Positions 24,777 through 33,369 of a stretch of DNA of 64,000 nt are shown piece after piece; position 1 is the stretch's first letter; each line of letters starts with the position of its first letter. The notes under the pieces were generated by a model that was given only the letters and a program-made list of their open reading frames with translations, was not told the DNA's origin and did not search any database. Source of the DNA: Candidatus Omnitrophota bacterium (GTDB taxonomy: Bacteria; Hinthialibacterota; Hinthialibacteria; Hinthialibacterales; Hinthialibacteraceae); contig QZKN01000170.1 in the NCBI GenBank assembly GCA_003598175.1, forward strand, positions 1 through 64,000. The letters are read 5' to 3'. Position numbers and translations under genes: made by a program.

Positions 24777-25026
24777 ATCGTGAACTCCTTGCGGGATAAA
24801 ATGTCACGACCGTTATTTCCAATTCCGTATCTTCATAAACGATTCTTAAAACATGGTCCTGATCATGATTTCCTTGGGCAATATGACGACCTTTATAGCC
24901 ATCAATAACTCGTTCGGGATTTCTCAATATTTCGAGAACCTGTGAACGTGTAATCATGCAACCATGCTTTGCGAGCAAGAGAAATTTCTCTTCCGCGTGT
25001 TTCGTGAATCGAATTGGTTTCATCAT
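24760..25026 (-). CDS. DUF4258 protein, partner of DUF2283
   Basis: An 88-residue protein: IRFTKHAEEKFLLLAKHGCMITRSQVLEILRNPERVIDGYKGRHIAQGN, then DHVLRIVYEDTELEITVVTFYPARSSRY. This is the DUF4258 pattern (H-A-x-x-R/K near the N terminus, V-L-x-I-L-x-x-P, and a closing strand V-V-T-x-Y-P). DUF4258 has a RelE-like small fold and is commonly followed by DUF2283; the pair is suspected to be toxin and antitoxin, but that is not established. The ATG pair at 25026/25023 is used. It is 84 bp from the end of nuoN. Confidence 0.8.
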   Translation of the reverse strand: MMKPIRFTKHAEEKFLLLAKHGCMITRSQVLEILRNPERVIDGYKGRHIAQGNHDQDHVLRIVYEDTELEITVVTFYPARSSRYESTI

Positions 25027-25110
25027 GAATAGATTATACTGATTTTCAGGAAGAAAGTCTTGTAGGGGAGTTTAAATTGATAAAGAGAATGGAATTGGAT
25101 AAATGATCGG

Positions 25111-26598
25111 TTAGTAGGTTATCAACGAGGCGCAATATCGCGCATAGCGCGCCAACGAATCCCAAAAAATGCCGAAATAAAGCACCGGAACCACCAGCGC
25201 CGTCAGCAAACCGGCGTAAACCGGATGCACGCGAATCGGTTCTTCCGTATACGTCGGTTCGAAGAACATCGCTTTCACGATGCGCGCGTAATAATAGAGT
25301 GAGACGACCGTATTCAGCACACCGACAATCGCCAGCCAATACAATTTGCCCTGCAGCAGCGCGACGAAAAGATAATACTTGCCGACAAAACCCGCCGTCG
25401 GCGGCAATCCGATCAATGAAAACAGACAAATAGTCATGGCAACGGCGACGATAGGCGTTCGCGCCCACAATCCACGCACGCCGTTCATGCCTTCTTCATC
25501 CTGCGTATCGACCATGATGATCACGACGAGAAATGCGGCCAGATTGGTGAAGAGATACACGACCAAATAAAAAATCACCGCCTGCAAACCCACATCCGTG
25601 AGCAGACACACGCCCATCAGCAAATACCCCGCGTGTGCGATTCCTGAATAGGCCAGCAATCGCTTCAAATTATTTTGGCTGATCGCGCCGAGGTTGCCGA
25701 TCGTCATCGTCAGCGCGGAAATCACGGCGAGATGGAAGGTCCAATCGATATCGATGTCGCCCACTTCCACCCAAAAACCGCCGGCGGGCGAACGCGTCAA
25801 CAGCGTCGAATAAAACAAACGAATCAGCAAAGCGAAACCCGTGCCTTTCGAGGCGACCGAAAGAAAAGCGGTAATCGGCGTGGGCGAACCTTCATACACG
25901 TCCGGCGCCCAAAAATGAAACGGAACCGCGGCGATCTTATAACCGACGCCCACCAAAATCAGCAGAAAAATGGTGAATGCGGTCAAATCGATTCCCTTCT
26001 CCGAGCTGATGAGAACCTGCTGAATCGCGGAAAAATCGGTGGAGCCGGTCAAACCGTACAGCAAACTCAAACCGAACAGCATCACACCGGTGGAAACGCC
26101 GCCGTATAACACAAATTTCAACGAAGCTTCTTCCGAACGTCCGATCCGGCGCGAAAAACCGGCGAGAATATAAGAGCCAAGGCTCATCAATTCCAACGCC
26201 AGATAAATCATGATGAGATTCTGCGCCGACGCCACCAAACACATGCCGATGCAGATCGAAAGCAGGATGGAATAAAACTCGCCCTTTTTCAGATGAATGA
26301 CTTCCATGCTGTACATCGTCATTAACGTGACGACTACCGTGCACAGCAGAAAAAAACCGCGGAAAAACGCGGAAAACATATCGTGCGCAATCATTCCCTC
26401 GAACAGCATTGTCGCGGGTTGGGAATACAACCACACATGCGAAATCAATGCCAGGATCGATCCCAGCAATGCGGCGCCTCCGGGAAGATCGAATCCACCC
26501 CGCTCCATCCCAAACATATCGGCAAAGAGAACGATCAAAATGGCGACCGTCAAAATCAGTTCCGGCACAAAATACGAAAGGCTCTCGACATTACCCAT
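25111..26598 (-). CDS. nuoN: NADH-quinone oxidoreductase subunit N
   Basis: A 495-residue antiporter-like membrane subunit of complex I with about 14 hydrophobic segments. Core signatures are LGSYILAGFSRRIGRSEEASLKFVLYGGVSTGVMLFGLSLLYG, VGYKIAAVPFHFWAPDVYEGSPTPITAFLSVASKG with the proton-path Lys and the discontinuous helix, and NLGAISQNNLKRLLAYSGIAHAGYLLMG. NuoN is one of three pumping subunits (L, M, N) of the membrane arm. It is the last gene of the nuo operon; nuoM ends 22 bp upstream. Confidence 0.95.
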   Translation of the reverse strand: MGNVESLSYFVPELILTVAILIVLFADMFGMERGGFDLPGGAALLGSILALISHVWLYSQPATMLFEGMIAHDMFSAFFRGFFLLCTVVVTLMTMYSMEVIHLKKGEFYSILLSICIGMCLVASAQNLIMIYLALELMSLGSYILAGFSRRIGRSEEASLKFVLYGGVSTGVMLFGLSLLYGLTGSTDFSAIQQVLISSEKGIDLTAFTIFLLILVGVGYKIAAVPFHFWAPDVYEGSPTPITAFLSVASKGTGFALLIRLFYSTLLTRSPAGGFWVEVGDIDIDWTFHLAVISALTMTIGNLGAISQNNLKRLLAYSGIAHAGYLLMGVCLLTDVGLQAVIFYLVVYLFTNLAAFLVVIIMVDTQDEEGMNGVRGLWARTPIVAVAMTICLFSLIGLPPTAGFVGKYYLFVALLQGKLYWLAIVGVLNTVVSLYYYARIVKAMFFEPTYTEEPIRVHPVYAGLLTALVVPVLYFGIFWDSLARYARYCASLITY

Positions 26599-26620
26599 TT
26601 ACTTTTACTCCCACGGAAGC

Positions 26621-28099
26621 CTATTTTACCAACAGATCGATGAGATTCGACATCGTCGGGCTGAACAGATTCAAAACCAGGTGAGGGAAAATCCCGACCA
26701 GCACCACGATAAACGCCAGTGGATACAGCGTCACCTGCTCGCGAACGTTGCAATCGGGCAACGACGCGTACTTCTCATTCAGCGGTCCGAGAAACATACG
26801 TTGATAGGTCCAAAGCATATACACGGCGCCGATCACGATACCGGAGGTGGAAAGTACGGTAATCCACGGAAATACCGGGAACGAGCCAAGAAACACCAAC
26901 GCCTCGCTGATAAATCCGGAAAGTCCCGGCAATCCCAACGCCGCAAAGAACGCCACGCAGCTGATCCCCGCGTAAACCGGCACATTCTTCGCCAAACCGC
27001 CGAATCCGTCGATATCGCGATGATGCGCCCGATCGTAAATCACGCCGACGAGCAGGAAAAGCATCGCGGTGATACAACCGTGATTGAACATCTGCAGCAT
27101 CGCGCCGTTCATGGCCTCCGGCGTCATCGCCGCCATTCCCAGCATCACGTAACCCATATGGCTGATGCTGGAATAGGCCACCAGCTTCTTCAAATCCGTT
27201 TGCGCCATCGCCACCAGCGCGCCGTATACGATATTGATAAAGGCAATGATCGCAATCGGCAACGCAAAAGCCAATGCCATATCCGGAAACAGCGGATAAC
27301 TGATTCGAAAAATACCATACGTTCCCATTTTCAACAAAATACCGGCCAGAATCACGCTGATCGCCGTCGGCGCTTCCACGTGCGCATCCGGAAGCCACGT
27401 GTGGAATGGAAACGCGGGAATTTTAATCGCGAATGCGACAAACATCGCCAGGAACAGCCACCATTTCAACCCAACCGCGGTGTGCAATTCGGTCCCGGCA
27501 ATTTCCGCACCCAACTTCGTCAAATCAAAGGAACTGGTATAAATATAAATTACGATCATGGCAATGAATAAAAACACACTACCAAAAAGAGTGTACAGGA
27601 AAAACTTGATCGCCGCATATTCCCGCCGCGGGCCGCCCCAAATGCCGATCAGGAAGTACATCGGCAGCAGCATCAGTTCCCAAAACACGTAAAAAAGGAA
27701 GAAATCGAGCGCACAAAACACGCCCAGCATTCCCGTTTCCAGCAAGAGAAACAGCGCAAAATACCCCTTGGCCCGATCGTTGATTCCCCACGAGGCAAGA
27801 ATGCAGATCGGGCAGAGCAACACCGTCAAAAAAATCATGGGAATGCTGATCCCGTCCGCACCCATGAAATAAAAAATGTTGAACGAGCGGATCCATTCGT
27901 GCCGGGCGATGTATTGCATGCCGCCGGCCGGATCGTATCGCGAAATCATCACGATGCCCAACAACAACGAGGGCAAGGTGGAGATCAACGCGATTTGTTT
28001 GATAAATTCCTTCGCTCGTCCCGGCGTCGCAAGGATAACAAACATACCCAGGAGAGGCAAAAATGTGATCCAGGTTAACAGATGACTCTGATGTTCCAT
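26621..28099 (-). CDS. nuoM: NADH-quinone oxidoreductase subunit M
   Basis: A 492-residue antiporter-like subunit of the complex I membrane arm. Recognisable blocks are YFMGADGISIPMIFLT, FYVFWELMLLPMYFLIGIWGGPRREYAAIKFFLYTLFGSVF with the conserved Glu, FAIKIPAFPFHTWLPDAHVEAPTAISVILAGILLKMGTYG with the pumping Lys, and TDLKKLVAYSSISHMGYVMLG. Length matches NuoM (about 490-510). A 136-bp gap with a GCTGACG tandem repeat separates it from nuoL. Confidence 0.96.
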   Translation of the reverse strand: MEHQSHLLTWITFLPLLGMFVILATPGRAKEFIKQIALISTLPSLLLGIVMISRYDPAGGMQYIARHEWIRSFNIFYFMGADGISIPMIFLTVLLCPICILASWGINDRAKGYFALFLLLETGMLGVFCALDFFLFYVFWELMLLPMYFLIGIWGGPRREYAAIKFFLYTLFGSVFLFIAMIVIYIYTSSFDLTKLGAEIAGTELHTAVGLKWWLFLAMFVAFAIKIPAFPFHTWLPDAHVEAPTAISVILAGILLKMGTYGIFRISYPLFPDMALAFALPIAIIAFINIVYGALVAMAQTDLKKLVAYSSISHMGYVMLGMAAMTPEAMNGAMLQMFNHGCITAMLFLLVGVIYDRAHHRDIDGFGGLAKNVPVYAGISCVAFFAALGLPGLSGFISEALVFLGSFPVFPWITVLSTSGIVIGAVYMLWTYQRMFLGPLNEKYASLPDCNVREQVTLYPLAFIVVLVGIFPHLVLNLFSPTMSNLIDLLVK

Positions 28100-28127
28100 A
28101 CGTCCTGCTCCGTTATGAGGTGTTTAG

Positions 28128-28146
28128 GCTGACGGCTGACGGCTGA
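28128..28146. repeat. short tandem repeat GGCTGAC
   Basis: Nearly three head-to-tail copies of the 7-mer GGCTGAC in the 136-bp gap between nuoL and nuoM. Nothing else is seen in that gap. Confidence 0.6.
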
Positions 28147-28235
28147 AAATTTCCAACCCCCGCGCAATGCCTGAATCAACCCACTCAAAATTTTTCTGTT
28201 TCCACAATTCTTGGATTAATCAAAGATTGATCCTA

Positions 28236-30254
28236 TTAAAATATTCTCAAAATAAAATTATGCAACAACAATATCGCCCCGACCGCGATTCCTACTTTCA
28301 TCAGGTAATTTTGAATCACGCCGCTCTGAATCAACGTGCTGACCGCTCCCACCGCCTGCACGACGATGGCGATCAAATTCACGAGTCCGTCCACGACGTA
28401 TTTATCCCACGCGCCGCTGAACGAGGAAACGCCGCGCAACGCCGGCGCGGTCGCATTGACAATCCCGTCAACCACTTTATTGTCAAATCGCGCCAACACC
28501 ATACGAAACCACATCACGAATGCAATAACGGTTTTTCCATATAACTCATCCACCCAATATTTATGGAAGGAAAGGTTATACAAAACCGGAAAGCGACCGG
28601 CAACAGCCTCCGCGGAAATTTTTTTCTTGTAATAAACCAAATACGACAACAAAATCCCGCCGGTCGCAAATAGTATCGACAACGCCATCGCGCCGTAATG
28701 GGCCAATGCGCTGCCGTGCGCGCCATGCCCTTCCGCCGCGTGATGAGCCGCGTCGCCGATGACTGGCGGTACGACGAGATGATTGAACCACAATCCACCG
28801 TACAAACCAAAACCACCGATAACGGAAAGCCCCGCCAGAATCATCAATGGCACTGTCATAGAATACGGCGATTCGTGCGCGTGATCGTACCGCTTCGGTT
28901 CCCGCGCTTCCCCGAAAAACGTCAGGAATATCAGGCGGAACATGTAAAAAGCGGTAATCCCCGCTCCAAGCAGCAAACCGAGGAAGATCGGCATATGCAG
29001 CCAATGCGTCATGCCGAATTCGAGAGACGCCGCCAAAATGGCATCCTTGCTGCCGAATCCGGAAAAGAAGGGAACGCCGGATATCGCCAGCGTGGCAATG
29101 AGCATGGTCCAGAACGTGATCGGCATCTTCTTCTTGAGTCCGCCCATCGACGGCATTTCGTTCGTGTGCACCGCATGAATCACGCTGCCGCTGCCCAAAA
29201 AGAGAAGCGCCTTGAAAAACGCATGGGTCATCAAATGATACAAACCGGCGGTATACGCCCCCACGCCCAACGCCGTGACCATATACCCCAGCTGGCTGAC
29301 GGTGGAATACGCCAACACCCGCTTGATGTCGGTCTGCGTAATCGCAATCGTCGCGGCAAAGAACGCGGTGATGAGTCCGATATACGCCACCACCAGCATT
29401 GCCGCGGGCGAAGCGGAAAAAATCGGAAACAACCGTCCGACCATGTACACGCCCGCCGCCACCATCGTCGCCGCGTGGATCAACGCGCTGACCGGCGTCG
29501 GACCCTCCATCGCGTCGGGAAGCCAAACGTGCAACGGAAACTGCGCTGATTTCCCCACCGCGCCGCCGAAGAGGCAAACCACGGCAATCGTAAGCACCCA
29601 ACCGGTCAATTCCCCGTGCGCGACGGCTTCAAACACTTTCGTGTAATTGAATTCGCCGATATACAACACCACCATGAGAATGCCGATAAAGAAAAACACG
29701 TCACCCACCCGCGTGGTGATGAACGCCTTCTTGCACGCATCCGCCGCCGAATGTTTCCAAAAATAAAATCCGATCAATAAATACGAACTCACCCCCACAA
29801 GTTCCCACGAAATGTACAAAATAAAAAGGTTGTCGCACAACACCAACAACAGCATGGAAAAACTGAACAAACTGAGGTAGGCGAAAAATCGGTCATAAAA
29901 ATCCTCGCCCTGCATATACCCCAACGAATAGATATGGACGACGCTGCTGACCACGGTGACGACCAGAATCATCACCGCCGTCAGGTTATCGATGTGAAAT
30001 CCCCAATCGAATTGCAGGCTGCCGCCCGAAAACCACGGATAGCTGACTTGAAACACAAAATTCGGATCGTGTTCCCCCACGATGACCATGAAAAACAGGA
30101 TCAATCCGAAAAAGAGGGAACAACAAATCGCCGCCACGGGAACCCAGTCCCCCTGCCGCGGCAATCGCTTGCCAAAAAAGATTTGGATCACGAACGCCAA
30201 TAACGGAAAAGCCAAAATTAACCAAGCAAGAAGTTCATACGTATGCATTCCCAT
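28236..30254 (-). CDS. nuoL: NADH-quinone oxidoreductase subunit L
   Basis: A 672-residue subunit, the largest proton-pumping piece at the tip of the membrane arm, with the long lateral helix expected near the C terminus. Signatures include FQFDWGFHIDNLTAVMILVVT-type N region, LYISWELVGVSSYLLIGFYFWK with the conserved Glu, GKSAQFPLHVWLPDAMEGPTPVSALIHAATMVAAGVYMVGR with the Lys/His proton path, and TQTDIKRVLAYSTVSQLGYM. It ends with a further helix, ILLLHNFILRIF. nuoK ends 3 bp before its start. Confidence 0.96.
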   Translation of the reverse strand: MGMHTYELLAWLILAFPLLAFVIQIFFGKRLPRQGDWVPVAAICCSLFFGLILFFMVIVGEHDPNFVFQVSYPWFSGGSLQFDWGFHIDNLTAVMILVVTVVSSVVHIYSLGYMQGEDFYDRFFAYLSLFSFSMLLLVLCDNLFILYISWELVGVSSYLLIGFYFWKHSAADACKKAFITTRVGDVFFFIGILMVVLYIGEFNYTKVFEAVAHGELTGWVLTIAVVCLFGGAVGKSAQFPLHVWLPDAMEGPTPVSALIHAATMVAAGVYMVGRLFPIFSASPAAMLVVAYIGLITAFFAATIAITQTDIKRVLAYSTVSQLGYMVTALGVGAYTAGLYHLMTHAFFKALLFLGSGSVIHAVHTNEMPSMGGLKKKMPITFWTMLIATLAISGVPFFSGFGSKDAILAASLEFGMTHWLHMPIFLGLLLGAGITAFYMFRLIFLTFFGEAREPKRYDHAHESPYSMTVPLMILAGLSVIGGFGLYGGLWFNHLVVPPVIGDAAHHAAEGHGAHGSALAHYGAMALSILFATGGILLSYLVYYKKKISAEAVAGRFPVLYNLSFHKYWVDELYGKTVIAFVMWFRMVLARFDNKVVDGIVNATAPALRGVSSFSGAWDKYVVDGLVNLIAIVVQAVGAVSTLIQSGVIQNYLMKVGIAVGAILLLHNFILRIF

Positions 30255-30257
30255 GCC

Positions 30258-30569
30258 TCAATGTTTCATGCTGCTGATTTCGTCGAGATTGACGGTGGAG
30301 AACTGCTGATAAATCGCCAGGACGATAGCCAACGCCACCGCCGCTTCCGCGGCGGCGAGAATGATGACAAAAACCGCAAAAATACTGCCATTCACGTCCG
30401 TGTTCGGAAGAAAACGATTAAATGCGATTAAATTCAAATTCGCCGCGTTCAGGATCAATTCGATCCCCATCAAAACCCGAATTCCGTTCCGCTGCGTCAT
30501 CACGATAAAAACGCCCAGCAAAAACAGCGAGATGGAGACGACCAGACAATGTTCGAGCCCAACGGCCAT
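30258..30569 (-). CDS. nuoK: NADH-quinone oxidoreductase subunit K
   Basis: A 103-residue three-helix subunit. Typical blocks are LFLLGVFIVMTQRNGIRVLMGIELILNAANLNLIAFNRF, with the conserved Glu in GIELILNAANLN, and FAVFVIILAAAEAAVALAIVLAIYQQ with the second Glu. Together they form part of the proton path in the membrane arm. It is separated from nuoJ by a 70-bp gap containing a hairpin. Confidence 0.95.
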   Translation of the reverse strand: MAVGLEHCLVVSISLFLLGVFIVMTQRNGIRVLMGIELILNAANLNLIAFNRFLPNTDVNGSIFAVFVIILAAAEAAVALAIVLAIYQQFSTVNLDEISSMKH

Positions 30570-30599
30570 AATACTCTCCTGATTTTTGAAAAAACGTAG

Positions 30600-30624
30600 G
30601 ATGGGTCACGTCGTTCGACCCATC
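30600..30624. repeat. hairpin GATGGGTC-N9-GACCCATC between nuoJ and nuoK
   Basis: Perfect 8-bp arms at 30600-30607 and 30617-30624 preceded by ACGTAG. A diverged relative (TCCATCCTACGTC) lies at about 60160. It may process or attenuate the nuo message between nuoJ and nuoK. Confidence 0.6.
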
Positions 30625-30639
30625 ATTGGTATTTCACAA

Positions 30640-31191
30640 TTACAAAGCCGAAGTGTCTTCTTTCGCCGCCTCCGCACGGACCTTCGGCTCTCCCCGCGCA
30701 ATCACCACCGCGCCGATCAGCGCGATCAAAAGCAATAACGAGGCGATTTCGAAAGGCAGAAGATATTTCGTCAACAAGCCCACTCCGATCGGAGATACGC
30801 TCGATTCCAGCGCTTTGCTGCCGGCGTCGGGCATGACGCTCCACGGAGTAATAAAGGCAATCGGAATCAATAGCAGAAATAGTACCACGAGAAACAGGAT
30901 TCCCCATTTCATCTGCAACGTTTGCTTTTCCGTCCCCTGCCCGCTCACGTTGGTCGTAAACATCACGCCGAACAGCAGGAGAACCAGGATGCCGCCGACA
31001 TAAATAATCACCTGCGAAATGCCGACAAAATCCGCGCCCAGATAAATATAGAGACCGGCCAAACCAAAAAACGTAAACAGCAATGAAAATGCGGCGCGAA
31101 CCAAATTGGCGGAAAAGGCGGTATACGCCGCCGATCCGAGTACGATAAAGGCCAGGATGTAAAAAACGAGACTATGCAGCAGCGCGTCCAC
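30640..31191 (-). CDS. nuoJ: NADH-quinone oxidoreductase subunit J
   Basis: A 183-residue five-helix subunit: LVFYILAFIVLGSAAYTAFSANLVRAAFSLLFTFFGLAGLYIYLGADFVGISQVIIYVGGILVLLLFGVMFT, the conserved region with the pi-bulge helix GISQVIIYVGGI. The C-terminal part after residue 150 is polar. The start overlaps the nuoI stop by 20 bp, so translation is probably coupled. Confidence 0.94.
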   Translation of the reverse strand: MDALLHSLVFYILAFIVLGSAAYTAFSANLVRAAFSLLFTFFGLAGLYIYLGADFVGISQVIIYVGGILVLLLFGVMFTTNVSGQGTEKQTLQMKWGILFLVVLFLLLIPIAFITPWSVMPDAGSKALESSVSPIGVGLLTKYLLPFEIASLLLLIALIGAVVIARGEPKVRAEAAKEDTSAL

Positions 31192-31672
31192 TATTTGACT
31201 CCCCCTCCTTTTTTTCCGCTGGATTGTCGCTCGATTCCTCCGCCGGTTTTTGCCTGCCGCCGATCGGCGGGATCGGATCTTGGCAAAAATCGCGAATCAT
31301 CTGACTACGATCGGTAAAGACGGTTTCATAATCGTGAGACATATAGAGGCTGTCGACCGGACAGACCTCCACGCAGAGCGCGCACCAGCAGCATTTCACG
31401 TAATCGATGGTGAATACGGAAGCGCGCCGCGCCTTGCCCTTCCCTTCCCCCTCGCAATACAGGCAATTGACCGGACAGATGCGAACGCATTTGTCGCACG
31501 CGATGCAGATACTCGCATCGTTGACCAACATCCCGCGAAAGCGCTCGGGTATGGGGCGTTTTTCGGTCGGATACTGCACCGTCACGGCGGGAACGAAACA
31601 CTCTTTTCCCGTCACGATCATCCCTTTGACCGTTGTGAGAAAACCTTGCAAAATATCATTTATGATCGCCAT
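31172..31672 (-). CDS. nuoI: NADH-quinone oxidoreductase subunit I (two 4Fe-4S clusters)
   Basis: From the ATG at 31672 this is a 166-residue ferredoxin-like subunit of the peripheral arm; a TTG 27 bp earlier is an alternative start. It holds two CxxCxxCxxxCP motifs, CIACDKCVRICP and CCWCALCVEVCP, which bind clusters N6a and N6b passing electrons to NuoB. The N-terminal amphipathic helix MAIINDILQGFLTTVKGMI contacts the membrane. It overlaps nuoJ by 20 bp. Upstream, in place of the usual nuoH, sits an SGNH-hydrolase gene 150 bp away. Confidence 0.95.
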   Translation of the reverse strand: MAIINDILQGFLTTVKGMIVTGKECFVPAVTVQYPTEKRPIPERFRGMLVNDASICIACDKCVRICPVNCLYCEGEGKGKARRASVFTIDYVKCCWCALCVEVCPVDSLYMSHDYETVFTDRSQMIRDFCQDPIPPIGGRQKPAEESSDNPAEKKEGESNSGRAAA

Positions 31673-31822
31673 AATACCGTTCCATCTCGTTGACGCCAAT
31701 TTTTTTCACGTACTGAAATATATTCACTCGCCTACTCCAAATACTCACTCCAATTTCCTCCCTCATCCTGAAACATACCATTCACATTCTTTTCGTCGAA
31801 TCGGTATGTTGCTTATCCTGAA

Positions 31823-33307
31823 TCAGTAATCCACAAGTCCCAATGTACTTAATTTCATATATATATCCTGAGCCATTAATTGATTCCCCAGCGGCGACAA
31901 ATGACAATGATCGACGTACAAGGCAAAACGAGAAAATATGGATTGGCTCTCAACCGAATAACGTTCGACGATAGCCGACCAATCACAATATTCAAAACCC
32001 AATTTTTCACACATGTTTTTCATGAATGGTCGTAATTCACTTATTTCACGATTTCTTTTGTCGGAAGTAGATGAAAATATCAGATCACGGAGTGTATATT
32101 CCATGTAGGTATGAAGCACAATTATTATTTTGTTATTATAGATTTCCGATAGAGAAGCCAATTGATTGATCACGTTTTGAGCGGTACCGATCGCATCCTT
32201 GACAAAGTCATTTTCACAGGCGACATAAATCAAGGCCTCGTATTTGCGTTTTTGAGATTCACGGTTTGCCACTTGTACACATCGGTATCCATTGTACCCA
32301 CCCACGCTGGCATTCACGAAGCCATATCGTTCAGAAACCATTTTCTGCAGATAGCTCGCCACGGTGAATTCGTCGTTGACTCCCATCCCAAATCCCACAC
32401 TATCCCCGATTATCAAAATGGATCGTTCAGCCGAAACCGGGGGAAGAGTTTGACGATACCCATCTTGCGTGATGTGATAACAAAATGAATGTCGCGCCAT
32501 TTGATCGACATATTCCCGAATTCTGTCTGTCAAAACAACATCGGTTTTAATATACAAAGTAGGAGGATCTAAATTAAAGGATTTCATCGAGCGTAGCAGC
32601 CACACATTCACCGCCGCCCCCGGTCGCAACACATAACCGAATTCCTCATCAGGTTTTACTAAAATTGTATCATGTCGCAACGCGCCGGTAGGATTCGTAG
32701 TGTTTCCAATCACCGCATGAATCTCTTTCAAATCCTGCAGCACCGGTTTCGGAAGATATAAAATTCCCGCCTTGGGATCCGGCCGCAAAATAACCTGACG
32801 AGTCTGTTCCCATGGAAGGAAAGATAAAAGAATAAAAAATCCAACCAAAATTACAACCAACGCATGAACAGTATTCCAAATTAAACCAGCCGGAAAGAAA
32901 TTCACATTTTTATTGGCTAGAACGAATAGAGCCCATAAAGAAGAAAAATACAAAATCGTAATGATCATTTCTTCTTTTTCATAAAACCTTGGATACCAGC
33001 GCACATAGAGAATGATCGTCGTTACTATCAGGTTGAAGACAAACAATCCAGGAATCATCCTTTGAAACATTGCCAAGCGGCTCTCAGAGCAGAAATCCTG
33101 ACTCTTTTCCTTTCGCGCGAGAAAAAGAACGATTCCCCATAAAATCCAGCTGATATTCAATAAAAACAACAACAAACGCGTGCTGATTTCCAAATGGCCA
33201 TCCGGCGAAACAAACGCCTTTACGAAGAACTCGTTACAGATCAATACTCCGGTTATATAAAGCACCCCCCACCACTTATTATATTGACCGATTATTGCCT
33301 GCAACAT
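31823..33307 (-). CDS. membrane-anchored SGNH/GDSL hydrolase inserted in the nuo operon
   Basis: A 494-residue protein that does not belong to complex I. The first 165 residues form about five membrane segments; the rest is an extracytoplasmic SGNH-hydrolase domain: ILIIGDSVGFGMGVNDEFTVASYLQKM with the nucleophile Ser303, FVNASVGGYNGYRCVQVA (block II Gly), YVACENDFVKDA (block III Asn) and DHCHLSPLGNQLMAQDIY (Asp-x-x-His). Such proteins often de-esterify or acylate surface glycans. A good ribosome-binding site (AAGGAAAGG) precedes the ATG. By eye the gene is clearly richer in AT (parts below 35% GC) than the flanking nuo genes (over 50%), so it looks acquired. It has the same direction as the operon, 62 bp after nuoH. 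Confidence 0.8.
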   Translation of the reverse strand: MLQAIIGQYNKWWGVLYITGVLICNEFFVKAFVSPDGHLEISTRLLLFLLNISWILWGIVLFLARKEKSQDFCSESRLAMFQRMIPGLFVFNLIVTTIILYVRWYPRFYEKEEMIITILYFSSLWALFVLANKNVNFFPAGLIWNTVHALVVILVGFFILLSFLPWEQTRQVILRPDPKAGILYLPKPVLQDLKEIHAVIGNTTNPTGALRHDTILVKPDEEFGYVLRPGAAVNVWLLRSMKSFNLDPPTLYIKTDVVLTDRIREYVDQMARHSFCYHITQDGYRQTLPPVSAERSILIIGDSVGFGMGVNDEFTVASYLQKMVSERYGFVNASVGGYNGYRCVQVANRESQKRKYEALIYVACENDFVKDAIGTAQNVINQLASLSEIYNNKIIIVLHTYMEYTLRDLIFSSTSDKRNREISELRPFMKNMCEKLGFEYCDWSAIVERYSVESQSIFSRFALYVDHCHLSPLGNQLMAQDIYMKLSTLGLVDY

Positions 33308-33369
33308 GGATTCACCTTTCCTTAAATTTCATTCCTTCCACACGCAACAGGATATCAATTCAGTAAGAT

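Noticed and set aside
26297-27571. Long 424-codon plus-strand frame opposite nuoN/nuoM
   Set aside because: It is the shadow of strongly coding complex I genes; low-complexity His/Arg-rich composition.
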